A DNA stretch of 64,000 bases. Source: Ehretia macrophylla. Lineage: Eukaryota; Streptophyta; Magnoliopsida; Boraginales; Ehretiaceae. This document shows positions 25,401 through 36,734 of the stretch, one piece after another (position 1 is the first letter of the stretch; the number at the start of each line of letters is the position of its first letter). Position numbers and translations under genes: made by a program. The notes under the pieces are model-generated. The model worked only from the letters and a program-made list of their open reading frames with translations. It searched no databases and was not told the DNA's origin. The stretch spans positions 97,026,850 through 97,090,849 of the forward strand of contig CM075770.1 of assembly GCA_037974665.1 (NCBI GenBank), read 5' to 3'.

Positions 25401-25510
25401 TAGGATCGTAGGAAGTGGAAGTGCGAATTACGAGTGACGTGCCTGCGGAAAAGTAGCGAAGTTGAGATGGCATATACAGATGAAGGTTGTAACGGCTAGT
25501 GAACATTGAG
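22446..25510 (-). mobile_element. Antisense reading-frame region (aORF) of the Tat element
   Basis: Between pol and the 3' LTR the open frames lie on the opposite strand. The best is at 25218-24643 (191 codons), with the motifs FYYEQFLIGRLPLPPYLVEIFNYL, here quoted only in part as LPLPPYLVEIFNYL, and QVIPNNWNLMVGFYVL. These match the 'putative gypsy type transposon' domain (Pfam PF04195). Downstream on the same strand (about 23830-22950) come charged, probably coiled-coil stretches. Antisense ORFs at this place are known from several Tat elements; their function is unknown. It is broken here. Confidence 0.7.
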
Positions 25511-25581
25511 GAAGATGAAGAGCCCCACTAGTGTAGCAATCCCCCGACCTTCAACACAGCTTGGGGGATTGGGGGGACAAC

Positions 25582-26038
25582 TGATAGAGGTGGGGCTCCA
25601 GCCCTGTGAAACTAGCCCCGTCAATAAGAAATAGCCTCGTCATTCCCTGAGCCTCGGACCTGCCGAAATATCAGGGCAGGCACGCGCGTGAGAATATCAT
25701 TATGATAAGGATAAATTCGGGAAGTCCAGATAAGAAAGGATTCGCGGGGAGGCTGATCATAAAGAATCACTTAACAAAGGAGGGTTCTTGGAGGTATAGA
25801 TCTTGAGGAGTTCTCCCTCATCTGGGAAGCTAACGGGCCATGGATATAAATATGAGGCAATCCCACAATGAAAGGTATGCAAACATATCCCTCACTTACT
25901 GTCTACGAGCTTCTTCCTGCCGTTAATTGACTTGAGCATCAGAGTGGGCATCGTGGGCACCCCCATCGGTTCCTTTGTTTTGCAGGTTTAGGTCTAGCCC
26001 AGGAAGTAGCTCAGGGCAGCCAAATTCTTACCTTAACA
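25582..26038 (+). repeat. 3' LTR of the Tat element
   Basis: 457 bp, TGATAG...CCTTAACA, preceded by the polypurine tract at about 25557-25577. It is slightly longer than the 5' LTR near its start. Divergence from the 5' LTR by eye is about 10 percent. Confidence 0.85.
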
Positions 26039-26515
26039 ATTAATATAGTTATAAAAAATAATGTGAACAATTTACAACCGTTAAATCTAACTTGAATGAT
26101 TTTCTCTATGTTTTCCTTTTATGTTTTTGGTCAAAGAAGATATCATTAGAAGAAACAAAAGTACAATAATCATCCTACACCAGTAGGATCTAGGTCCTGG
26201 AAAAACAGTTAATACAAAGGGGGTGGTATATTAGATACCTAATCAATAGTCAAGCAATTTCTAGTTTTAGATTTAGCAATCCAGTCACAAACAAAATTAA
26301 TTTTTTTTTCTAATACATTGAAATCTAATAGAATAGATTTCTGTCACAATTTTTTAGATATCCTCCACAATTTACTTTCTTTATGTTTTCAATTTAGTCT
26401 TTTTGTGCATTACTTTTTTTTTTTTTTTTTGGCCTTAACTTAAGGAAGGTTGAGCCATTTTATATTGCATATAATAATACTACACATAAAAATTGAAGTG
26501 AAAGTATCTTGCAAC
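26039..26515. other. Spacer between the Tat element and the MITE
   Basis: AT-rich sequence with a T run at about 26407-26429 that could be the tail of an old minus-strand retroposon. No domain was recognised. Confidence 0.35.
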
Positions 26516-26518
26516 TAA

Positions 26519-26964
26519 GGCTCCGTTTGTTTGCTGTAAAATATTTTACCGGAAAACATTTTCTGGGTTTTACAGTGTTTGGTAACACTGGAAAACTGGT
26601 CAACTGTAAAATGTTTTCCAGTCAAAAATTGCGGCTGCTTTTTCTTAATTTTACGGTGTTTGGTAACACCGGAAAATTGGTCAACCGTAAAATATTTTCC
26701 GGTCAACAATTGCGGCTAGTACAAAATTATGTAAAATATTTTCATGTCCTTTGGGATAAGAAAACATTTTACCGAACTTACCGTCCATCCAAACATCAGA
26801 AAATATTTTTCAGTATTCTATTTTCCAGTAAAATATTTTCCCTCAATAAGTTATTTTACGGCAAACAAACGGAGCCATGTAAAATATTTTATTTTCCAGA
26901 AAAAACACTTTCCACAAAAAATATTTTACACAAACAAATTATTTTACGACAAACAAACGGAGCC
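26519..26964. mobile_element. PIF/Harbinger (Tourist-like) MITE upstream of CPR5
   Basis: 446 bp with ends GGCTCCGTTTGTTTG / CAAACAAACGGAGCC and a TAA duplication on both sides (26516-26518, 26965-26967). A second copy of the right terminus lies inside at about 26862-26876. It is the same family as 8418-9117 and non-coding. It ends 185 bp before the CPR5 start codon, so it lies in the promoter or 5' leader region. Confidence 0.88.
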
Positions 26965-27149
26965 TAAAGCCACAACCATCAGCGGCCAAGCCATTATTTT
27001 CTTCGGGCCCCGCTAATATGACTAATGTTTTTCTTTTTTACCGTTAAAAGTCATAAGCGGACTGCCAACTCTTTACGCTAACACATATACGCAATGGTCC
27101 CATATATTAGATTTCAAATTATACCCTTCCCCATTTTTCCAAATTTACC

Positions 27150-30100
27150 ATGGATGCCCCTCCTCCTCCACCCCCGGAACCCTTCTCCCCAAACGACGAC
27201 GTTGTCCCCAATCCAACGGCTGAAACTCATCCCACCCCGCTAATCAACGGCGGAGAGCCCACCACCACCCGTATTAAGCGTAAAACGAAGAAAAAGTCAG
27301 ACGTCGTTAACTCGCATTCCCAAGCATCATCATCGTCGTCGTCGTCGACAACGACGTTGTGTTTTCCTTCTTCAACCCAAAATAAAAGACGCATTAGGGT
27401 CGCGGCCCGAACCCCGAGATTTCTTGTCGGGCCGGAACGGCAATGTAATGACAGCGATGTCGATGCCCTCGCGCTTCCTCTCGGCATGTCGATGGCCGCC
27501 GTTGTTGCTCAGGTACATATCTACATCTATATATTATTTACCTTATGCATTCTTTGATTTGGTGGTAAAGTTTTGATCTTTTAGCGGGAAAGTTAGCAAC
27601 TTTGTGGTTCTTGAAGCGTCTTTGACATAGACTAATGATTACTTCTCTACTTTGTAATTATTCGTTTCTTGTCTTTGAACGTCTGCAGACTTGCAAGCGA
27701 AATTATTTGTAATTGAGGGTTCCGTGTGGATATATTCTTTTTAAATTGGTGACGGTGAGACTTAGAGCCGAGGTCGAACTCTAATACCATGTTAATTAAA
27801 CACCAGCACCACATTTAAATGTCTAAGTTGTTATAAAGGGTTTTATTTTGTTAGATTCATTTTCTTCAACGTAAATGAACACGTTGAAGTTGAGTTGGAT
27901 GCATAAAACTGATTTTTTGAGGAATTCTTCAACGTAAATGATCATCCCTAGACTTGGAAACTTACAAAGTGAGGCTGATCTGACTGTAGGACAGGAAATT
28001 CTTATTACCTAAAAGAGGTTGCTTATTGAAATATTTCTTTCTATAATAACTCAGTGATGGCTTATGAAAAAATATCTAAATAGATTAATAAATCAATAAA
28101 ATTGCAGTAATTTGCTCACACCTGCAAAATTGTAAAATTGGAGAAGACGATATTGTTCTTATGTTCTTGCTCTAATAGAAAGCATAAAACTGATTTTTCG
28201 AGGATTTCTTAAGAAGGATTGGCTGACAAATTTTGTGTGCTCTAAATAATTTCCTGTCACCCATTTGTTAAAGTTGATATTAAATTTGTGAAAAGATGAG
28301 TGAACGAAATATATTGGTGTCTAGCAGACACTTTTGAATTAAAAGACTACTAATACACATTTTTGGTTGAAAACATGTTGATTTTATTTGTTCAAATATG
28401 GGGAGCCTTTTACTTTTGGGAGAACACCACATTTTGTCTCACTAAAATTGAAGTTTGTTTCATGAACATTGATTACCTAGTATGCATGATTGACAAATCA
28501 ATTGTGATTCTCAAGACGTTGCACCCGCCATGACGCCTTTTTCTCCGTGCTTATATACTTCAATTGTGATCTTGGAGTGAAGTTCCACTTGGTATTGAAA
28601 ATTGTGCCCTTGTTAATGTTTGGAGTTAAATATATGCTTTTATCTTTTTGAAAATTGGGTATATATTTTCCTACCGTTTATAATTCTGCTGTACTACATC
28701 TTCATACTAAATGTTTGCTTTGATTTGGGAATAAATTATATTTACTTGGTTCACTTAGTCATATATGCATGCATGTTATCAGGCAGGCTTATATTAAACT
28801 GTAACCTTCTACTTATCCTGCAGCATGTCTGATTTCGTCTTTGAGCTCGGTTAGGCCTATAATTTTGTGATTCTTAGAAAGATCACCTAGTAAATTTCTT
28901 TTTTTCTATGCATCCAATCAATTTTCATCACTTGTTAATCTCCCTGTTTTTCATTCCATTAATACAAATGTTAATGGAACGATTGATGAAGTCACATGAA
29001 AAGAGTAAACCATAAAAGAAAGGAAAAAGAAAAGAACAATTGGGGGAAATCAGTTATACTGTTTTCTTTGGACTGCAAACTTGATTAAGAATTTCTTCAT
29101 TTTCGTTTCCTTACCTGGAACATAAGTTGGCTTTGTCCTCTAGATCAGGCTAACATATCTGTCAAAAAGTACCTTGATTTCGTTGATGCTACTCATCAGT
29201 CTGTGGTATGCAAAGGCCTTTCTGACCATTCTTCAAAATCTGTTCTCAGAATTCTTAAAGCATAGGACACTGTTGAAAACTTGTTGTTTCCAATTTGTTA
29301 AGTATTTCTAATTGGCAAAATGAAAAACAGAAAGCATCAATTCAATGTTTTGGGGAATTAAAAAATTGGCTCCTTTGAACTAATCTTTTGGAAAACCATT
29401 TCTAAGAAATGAACTAAACATATTTCTGATCCATTTGTTGTGTTCTGCAGTTCTGAGGCATAAAACTATTTCTATAAGCTGTATTAGACAGGGTCATAGT
29501 TGTCATTTTTCTGAGAAATCTCCCTCTTTTGCCCATGGCGAATCATATATTTTGATTTAAGGTCTGTTATGGTGGTTGTCTTTTACGCATGAATAAAAAT
29601 GGGAACCTATTTTTTGGATAGGTAGAATGGAAGAAATTCGTAATGCTCATCTTTGTTACCGTACTTTTGTGGAGATATGCATATGTGCAATAGTATCGGT
29701 TTTCTTATGTTTTAACTTTCTGTGAAACACAACTTTTGAAGCCTTTATTTCTTAGGAAAGCTCAGTAGGGGTGGGCACGCCAAAGAGCTTTTCATTTTTA
29801 ATTTCTTTCAATTGAAGCCCAAATTTATTTACCCAGAAAAGGAAAGGGAAGAAAGAGGAGAATCAGTAATTTCCACAGAAACGGAAAGGGAAGAAAGAGG
29901 AGACTAAGTAATTATATAACTTAAATTCTGCTAAGTTCCCACTATGAGAAGATAGTGGAGATTTAAATTGATTACAGACCTTACCTGGCATTATTTACCC
30001 TGGCTTCTCTCAATACTTGAATGCACTTGATCATTGCTTTGAGCTCAAACATGGAGGTGGATCCCCCTAATAATGTTATTATGTTATTAGGAAGATCAAT

Positions 30101-33100
30101 GGTATTGAAGTAAGGATACAATTTGATGAAATGATCTAGATTATAGTGTATGAAGATTAAATAACTGCATCATCATTTCACCACAATTGATCTCCCCAAT
30201 AATGTTATTACATTATTAGGGGATCCAAATCTGTTCATATATAATAGGGTTTATGCATCTTGAATGATCTAATTTATCATCTCATGCCTTGAGCTAATAA
30301 CTATTCATAAATGCATTTGCTTGGTTCCAGAACTTCAGGATGAATTCCTCTTTGAGATAGTACTTAGTAGTCTAAATTGTATGTGATATCTCATTGCCAA
30401 ATTGCAGTAGGCCCAAGCCAAATTGCGGTAAACCTCATTGGGGGATATTGCATGTGAAGCATCTAGAGGATAGGATGTTTCCCATCATCTTTTGTCTCTT
30501 CAAGAAGAATAGAGTATATTTAGGCCTGTTAGTGAAGTATTTTTTAATTGTTCATTTCAGGTTTTGGAGAGAAAAAATGGGGCCGGTGAGAAGATGTCAG
30601 TGGATCATCTTTCAGCGGTATGTTGCCATAACCTTCTTTAATAGACTTATTACTTAATTTTGCGTTTACAGATGGATCCATGCAGTAATGGTATCTCTTG
30701 AATTGGTGGTCTTTTTGTGCATATAAGATGTCGATAGTATTTGATGGATCTTGCGGCCTTGCCCATGTTCTACGGCCTGTGTCGACATCTTGGACCAAGG
30801 ATTGATATATCCAGCTAGGTGCCTTTGAGCCAAGTATGATCCAGGGATTCCTCCATTTGATTGAGGACACATTTTACTAACTATCTGCATAAAGTGAATG
30901 GACTTCTAATTCTTTCGTATTTCCATATTGGCATTCTTGCCATTTGGTCTCAACCGTAACAAGGGATCTGATGTTTTCTGTTATGCATCGTACTTGCAGA
31001 TTTGTGCCTTGGCTGTTAAGGAATCCTTAAATAATGTAAGTATTATGTAAAAGCTACCTGTTGTGATTGGACCATCTAAAAAAGCGAAAGCAGTGCACTA
31101 CATACATGTATATAAATACATATATATATATACATTATACCTTGTCCATTGTTTGGTGTGTGCAGGTTTTTGGATACAAGTTTGATGGCTTTGTGAGAAA
31201 TTTTGAGAAATCGTTTCGAAGTACTTTGTTGACTCTGAGATTGGTTAATGAATCATCCCAAATTTCTCTCACCGAACACCAAAAATCTGAGACTAGAGTA
31301 AGTTCTTGTTCAGAGGTGACCCCACTTCCAACTCTTAATGAACACGACACTGCATCCAGCTCCTGTTATGGAACTTGCGAGTTAGAGTCCCTGTTACAGA
31401 GTACTAGCATAAACATACGACCAAGCACTTCTGAAGTTGCCGAAGACCAATCAATGAGTAGGCAGCTTACCCTGCATCACAGGCAACCAGAGCAGCAGTT
31501 AGCTTGTGCCTCTACAAGCAGAAATACATTATTTTCAGCAATTAACCAATCAGCATTTAGCACAATAGAAAAATCAGTCGTGGAACAAGCTCGTTCGAAT
31601 GACCTCAAAAGATTTGAGATTGGCCTCATGATGAGAAAGTTGCAACTCAAAGAAAAACAGCTTGATCTCAATACTGATGCAAACTTCTTGGAGAGATGTA
31701 AACTATCAATGGGATTTTCTAAGGCATCCTTCAAAGCAGAGAAATTTAAAACTCAATTGGAAGATACAAGACATGCTGAGCTGCTTAAAAACTGCATAGA
31801 CTGTCTTGTTGCTGGTTTGTTCATCATGTTGGCCTTCCTTGCATATGGAACTTATATTTATTCTTATGACAGAATTACTGAAGCTACTTCCTCCTGCATG
31901 CCTACCATGGTAAGAACAAGCCTTCATTCTTCTCTTGTTTCTTGTTTTGATCTTACATCTGCTCAAGGACTTAGATTGCTGGCCTTTTACCTATTTGACA
32001 GCTGTCTTATCTGCTTTTCTATTTCCATTGTTATTCGCGGTTTATTCCCTCCTGTTTGATAGGCTGCTGTTGAATTTTTATATCAATCTTCCAATTTTAC
32101 GGCTGATTTTTTTTTATTTTAAATTCTATTAATCATTCTAGTATATCTAAAACATTTCTCTTTAATAAGGGTAAACTGATAAAGTTTATAAATTATCATG
32201 AAGTAACGTAGAATGGTTGACTGCCCCTTTCTGTTTTATTTTCCTTTCCTTTCTTGTACCTTATAACAAGGTTATCTGGAATATGGTATATATTGTGTCA
32301 TTTTTATATAATAATGTGCCAGAATTAATATTTGTTGATTTGAAATTTTGAGGAGACAAATCCATTTTCACTGTTTATCTATTGCTAATGTTGCTGCTAC
32401 TGTTAGTTTTGAAAACAAGTCATACACAAGTGACAGTTTTGCAACTTTACTATATAATAATGTGCCAGATATTTTGAGATTCAAGAGTAGCTTAGTTGTA
32501 GGTTACTCCCCGTGGCAGTTGGGAGACCAGGGTTCGAATTTCATGGGTTTTGGGGGTTTTAAAAAAAAAAGTCACAATTTTGCAACTTTACTATGTGCAG
32601 AAATACAAACATACACAAGTGACAGTCTGGAATATGGAATATATTGTGTCAATTTTCTATAATAATGTGCTGGAATTAATATTTGGTGATTTGAGGAGAC
32701 AAATCCACTTTCACGGTTTACCTATTGCTAATATTGCTGCTACTGTTAGTTTTGAAATCAAGTCATACACAAGTGACAGTTTTGCAACTTTACTATGTGC
32801 AGGAATACAAACATACTTGTATCTTACTTTTTCATGATGGTGTTTTCTGTACAGGGTTCAAAATCATGGTGGATGCCAAAACAGATGGCATCTTTTAGTT
32901 CAGGATTCCAGATTTTGAGGTGTCAAGTTCAAGTTATAAGTCGCATGCTCTTTGGTCTCTTAATGATCTTTGCAATTGCCTATTTGCTCATCCACCGTTC
33001 TGCATCCTCAAATCAGACAATGCCAGTTACCTTCATAATCTTGCTATTAGGAGTTTTTTGTGGAACAGTTGGGAAGTTGTGCATTGATACACTGGGTGGC

Positions 33101-33376
33101 AGTGGATATCATTGGTTACTTCATTGGGAGGCATTATGCTTGTTGCATTTCTTCTCAAATGTTTGGACCTCTGTGTTATATGACATTCTTTACGGGCCTG
33201 TCACCGTCTCTGAAGGTGTAAAGAGTAGTACGAAATCTGGATACTTGATAAGGAGGATCTTTTTCTATATGGTTGCACTTCTTTTTCTCCCATCGTTATG
33301 TGGCCTTGTACCTTTTGCAAGCTTTGGAGAATGGAGAGATCACTTCTCGTCGTTGGTCATAAATACAGGTGACTGA
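27150..33376 (+). CDS. CPR5: CPR5, membrane nucleoporin and cell-death/immunity regulator
   Basis: Exons read by eye: 27150-27512, 30561-30617, 31000-31035, 31166-31909 and 32855-33376. All junctions are GT-AG and in phase 0, giving 573 residues (Arabidopsis CPR5 is about 564). Family matches include ALALPLGMS (end of exon 1), VLERKN (start of exon 2), ARSNDLK and KAFKAEKFKT-like KASFKAEKFKTQLEDTR in exon 4, and QTMPV, GKLCIDTLGG and FASFGEWRD in exon 5. A basic stretch near residue 48 (RIKRKTKKK) may be a nuclear signal, followed by a serine-rich tract. Five hydrophobic helices are seen at about 362-386, 431-447, 456-473, 488-512 and 535-556. In Arabidopsis CPR5 sits in the nuclear pore and holds back programmed cell death, effector-triggered immunity and senescence. 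The start ACCATGG is a good context. Intron 1 is unusually long (3.05 kb). No disabling change was seen, so it is probably functional. Confidence 0.95.
29834..29917. repeat. 42-bp purine-rich tandem duplication in CPR5 intron 1
   Basis: Two imperfect copies of a unit containing GGAAAGGGAAGAAAGAGGAG start at 29834 and 29876. Confidence 0.75.
30059..30226. repeat. 168-bp foldback element in CPR5 intron 1
   Basis: Ends GGATCCCCCTAATAATG and CATTATTAGGGGATCC are inverse copies. Each arm is itself nearly palindromic (CCTAATAA...TTATTAGG on the left, AATAATGT...ACATTATT on the right). No clear target duplication was found, so it could be a tiny MITE or a foldback repeat. Confidence 0.6.
32277..32803. 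repeat. Duplicated 170-180 bp block in CPR5 intron 4
   Basis: The block from about 32277 to 32455 recurs at about 32631-32803. Shared words are AATAATGTGC, GAGGAGACAAATCCA, TGCTGCTACTGTTAGTTTTG and AGTGACAGTTTTGCAAC. The last word appears a third time, altered, after the SINE-like insert at 32571. The period is about 350 bp. The second copy ends about 50 bp before the exon 5 acceptor. Confidence 0.85.
32480..32570 (+). mobile_element. tRNA-derived SINE-like insert in CPR5 intron 4
   Basis: A box A-like word TAGCTTAGTTG (32488-32498) and box B-like word GGTTCGAATTT (32531-32541) lie about 43 bases apart and are followed by an A10 run (32561-32570). It does not fold as a full tRNA. It sits between the two duplicated intron blocks. 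A target duplication could not be defined. Confidence 0.55.
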
Positions 33377-34530
33377 TACTGGACATAGGAGTACATACGA
33401 CTAGATCTATTTAAGTGGATCATATCCTGTTGTAGTAAATTTTATTAGACTTGTAATCTAAACTAAGTATTAATTCCCCCTAGTGGGGTGAGGATAGGTT
33501 TGGTTCGGTTTAGTTTGTAATCGAAGTCAAGTATAAGGTGGATTGACTATTTATTGCCTAGTCTGTCTTTCCTTCCTCAAAGAAGTTGGAGGTTTTGTGA
33601 CTTCACTAGATGCTAATGCTTGTCATGTTGTATTGGTTGATCAAAATGATCATTTAAATTTTGATAGTTCTCAAATTCCTATATTCGTTTCCTTTATATT
33701 TCTTTTAGGGGACGTTTGGTTCAGGGACCTAGGAATATTATGGAATTGTGATTCTCAAGAATGTAATAATTCTTGTTTGGTACGTTATAAACATTCATAA
33801 AAGTATTTTGTCGAACTCCTAAAAATATTGCATTATTATGTTTGGTTTAGGGGGGTTGTCTTAGGCATTTCGTCAAACACTGTCTTTGACTAAGTAGAGT
33901 CTCCATTCAAATACCCGTGGTGATAATGACGTTACTAAAGATTTGGTGAAATCTTTTGGGAATTACTAAAAAGTTGTTAGGACCTCATGATGGGTGTTTA
34001 ATTATAGAGATTTAAATTTTTAATCAAGATCGCGAGTTTGAAGATGTGTGTTAAATTATAAATTTCTAAATTTTTCATTAAAATTACGAGTTTAAAATTT
34101 TATGATCGAATTTTAGACAGTTCACTAACAAGTTGCAATGTCTAGAAGAAAATCATAATTAGGGTAGTGTTCATAGCAGATGATTTCATGAGCGTAGAAA
34201 AGATAAGAGCTCATTTGTGATTAGGTTTTTCCCCTTATGATTAGGCCTAAAAGAAGAGTTTTATATAGTGGTCAAAGTGATTTGCGTACACCTAACTTGC
34301 ATAATTCAAACTCAATTTCTTACATTTGTTGGGCATGAGCCAATGATCATTGGATTCTTTCACCTTTTTATCATTTTCTATATAATATAATATAAAAGAT
34401 TTGTCAGTTAATATATATATAGAAAGCTAACATCTATGAGTGGACTTGCCAAAACTGTCGAATTGGGAGTGACCAAACTTAAAGTGAAAACTAGATATCA
34501 TACTAGAGCATAGGCGCATTCATGCTGCTG
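33377..34530. other. CPR5 3' flank and spacer
   Basis: Contains the 3' UTR of CPR5 (end not determined; no canonical AATAAA close by was identified). The stretch from about 33708 (GGGGACGTTTGGTTCAGGGA) resembles one end of a Tourist-like element, but no matching second end was found. Confidence 0.4.
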
Positions 34531-34544
34531 ATAGAGGATCGCAA

Positions 34545-35411
34545 TTTTTTTTTTTTTTTGTTGTTGTCAGAATACAATATTTATATTAATAAACAAAAAA
34601 TAAAATAGAGAGTCAGGTCGAACAAACTATACATAAAGTCCAACAAAAAAATAACAGATTGAAACTAAACAGAATTATAAGGGCCAAGAGACAAACCCAT
34701 ATCCAATAAAATAAAATTAGTGCCAAACCCATAGACCTAACAACACAAAACCTAACCCTAAGCAACAAACACAGAGTAGCCGAAGTAAGAGCCGTCGGCT
34801 AGATCTCCAACAACTAATGACCGACACCTACAACATCATCAACAACGCCAAAAAGATGGTCATAAGCCTGTTAGAGGTGAGCCAGGAAAGAGCGTGATAT
34901 ACGAGACATATCACCTCGCTGGAAGTAACACACCGTCAAAGACTTCAATAGTCGCAAACATGACAGAGTTCGAGTATGGAAAGGGTGGAGACATGGTCCA
35001 TCAAAAAGACCTCTGAAAACACCACCAAACTCAGTGGTCAACATGAAAGGTGAGAAAGGATGGAGCTATAGCCACTTTCTCCGGAGAAAGGAACATGAAC
35101 AACCGCAAGGGGGCCAAAAACAAACATCAGATCTGTGTGGGGGTAAACCCAAAATACAAGATCTGGGATTATTAGCAGCCAAAAGGCCAAAGAAAAAAGA
35201 AATATATAAAGAAAAAGGTAAAACTGAAAAGAAACAAAAAGAGTACGAAAGTAGTAAAAGAGAAAGAAGGAAAGGGGGAGGGGTTGTGCCACTGGCTAGT
35301 AGCCGGGGCACGAAGAAAATGAGACAAAGATCGCGAACTAACGAAGTTATAGGGGGCTATGGGAGAAAGAATGGGGAGAGAGAAGGGGAGTGTTTCACCG
35401 CCTCTCCATTC
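34545..35411 (-). mobile_element. LINE-tailed non-autonomous retroposon
   Basis: On the minus strand it starts with a pyrimidine-rich leader (GAATGGAGAGGCGGTGAAAC) and ends in a poly(A) tail of 15 bases (T run 34545-34559). It is flanked by a 14-bp duplication with one mismatch: ATAGAGGATCGCAA at 34531-34544 and ATAGAGGATTGCAA at 35412-35425. This is the signature of L1-type target-primed insertion. It is 867 bp and shows no RT or endonuclease domain, so it is an internally deleted LINE or a SINE-like derivative. The lysine-rich open frame on its plus strand is incidental. Confidence 0.8.
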
Positions 35412-35479
35412 ATAGAGGATTGCAAATAGATACTAGCAAATTATATCATATTCTATCTTGCGTTTGAGACTGATTACAA

Positions 35480-36725
35480 GGAGTTTGGTCAGTCCATTTC
35501 ACCTTCCTTATTGGTACTAGAATATCCAAATGCCATACGATGACTTTTATTGATGAGACATGCATTGCAAAAATCAAAAGACGACTTCAACACTGGTAAT
35601 TTATTTGAGGAAAGAAGGTGTTTGAGAACTCGGAGATGGGGATGACCCAAACGCGCACGCCATTGAGCAAACCATTCATACAAATGCCCTCTACTCGGGC
35701 TTTTGACAAGCGGTGCCCCCGTTATCAGATCTTTCACAAGAAAACAATTAAAAGGTTTTACAAATCAGAGGTGATATGATGAGAAGCCCTAGAGTCCATC
35801 ACCCAATTGTTGGACACATAAGGTGATCCCTGAGTCATATAGTTGAATGACAATTCTTAACGATGTGGCCACTTTATCACAGAGTTAGCACTGAACTCGA
35901 TTATTAGAGTTGACATATGCAGGGTGCCAGTTCTGATTGAAAGAACACGCACCATTGGATGAAGATTTGTTGTTATCCGAACTGGTACCTTGAGCATACC
36001 TGTTCTGATTGTTGCTACCATTTGAGTAATTAGAGTTCTTTTTGTTGCCACCATTATTCTTTCCTTTCGAATTCCCTTTGTGAGAGTAGTGTGCAGTTAT
36101 AAGAAAAACATCCTTGCGTTGTTCCACACGCTTGAGGAATAACTCATGGTCCAAAAGTTTATATGAGAGATCTTCAAAAGTAATCTCTGTATCACGAGCA
36201 TGCATAGCAGCGCTAAGCTCCTTGTACTCATCGCCAAGACCAGATAAAATTGTTACTACCAATTCATCATTACTGAAGGGTGAATTAGCTAATGCAAGCT
36301 CATCCGAGAGAGACTTGATGGTACGAAGATACTCAAAAATGGAGTGTGTTCCTTTTGTGAGTTGGAGCAATCAATTTCCCAGCCCGTAAATACGAGTTTT
36401 TGAGGTATTTACATATGTGCTTCTAAGCTTATCCTAGGTTGCTTTTGTTGTCTTGGTTCCAGTCACAACTGGAGCAATAGAGTGATCAACAGAAGCCTAG
36501 ATAGCATGGCAAAGTAGATTATCTTGGCGCATCCATAATTTGTAGTCAGGATTGGGTGTAGACTCACCAGTAGTGGTGACTACTGCAGAAGGACAAGCCA
36601 ATGAGCCATCAATGAAGCCTATTAAATCGTAGCCATAAAGGAGAGTGTGGAATTGTTCTCTCCATGTCGGATAATTGCTCCTTGTGAGTTTATTCGCAAC
36701 AATGGTAGGTGAAGGATTGTTACTG
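35480..36725 (-). mobile_element. Ty1/copia fossil (Ale-like), gag to pre-integrase
   Basis: The minus strand shows a copia gag at about 36720-35870 (NYPTWREQFHTLL, GTHSIFEYLRTIKSLSDEL, VVTILSGLGDEYKEL), an asparagine-rich tail, and the GAG-pre-integrase domain at about 35737-35489 (WRARLGHPHLRVL, CNACLINKSHRMAF). No LTR, integrase core or RT was found beside it. The gag style suggests the Ale lineage, which is less certain than copia itself. It is broken. Confidence 0.8.
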
Positions 36726-36734
36726 TGTATTCAC

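Larger units (their letters stand above)
14606..26038 (+). mobile_element. Tat-lineage (Retand-like) Ty3 retrotransposon with nested LTRs
   Basis: Both LTRs are present (14606-15040 and 25582-26038), with flanking AGTAA / ATTAA, a near match for a 5-bp duplication. The primer-binding site TTTGGCGCCGT follows the 5' LTR, as usual in Tat/Athila elements. A purine-rich tract (GGGGGATTGGGGGGA) precedes the 3' LTR. Pol runs 19139-22370 with two RNase H domains, and an antisense reading-frame region lies between pol and the 3' LTR. The gag end is replaced by Tekay-type LTR sequence at 15052-19138. By eye the two LTRs differ at about one base in ten, mostly transitions, which suggests a few million years if about 1.3e-8 changes per site per year is assumed. 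It is clearly broken, with well over ten breaks. Confidence 0.85.

Noticed and set aside
27227-27487. Aspartate-rich open frame on the minus strand
   Set aside because: Mirror image of the serine tract in CPR5 exon 1.
27751-27830. Phrase CTCTAATACCATGTTAATTA in CPR5 intron 1, resembling a tRNA-Met primer complement
   Set aside because: No adjoining LTR ends or retrotransposon domain; similar phrases are common in plant introns.
30544-30890. Two open frames on the minus strand across CPR5 exon 2
   Set aside because: They overlap a conserved CPR5 exon and its introns; no domain and no splice support.
32488-32541. Possible tRNA gene from box A and box B-like words
   Set aside because: No cloverleaf can be formed and an A10 tail follows, so it is called SINE-like instead.
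33708-33900. Tourist-like end GGGGACGTTTGGTTCAGGGA
   Set aside because: No matching inverted end or three-base duplication downstream.
35034-35429. 131-codon lysine-rich open frame on the plus strand
   Set aside because: It is the reverse complement of the pyrimidine-rich leader of the retroposon at 34545-35411; low complexity and no domain.
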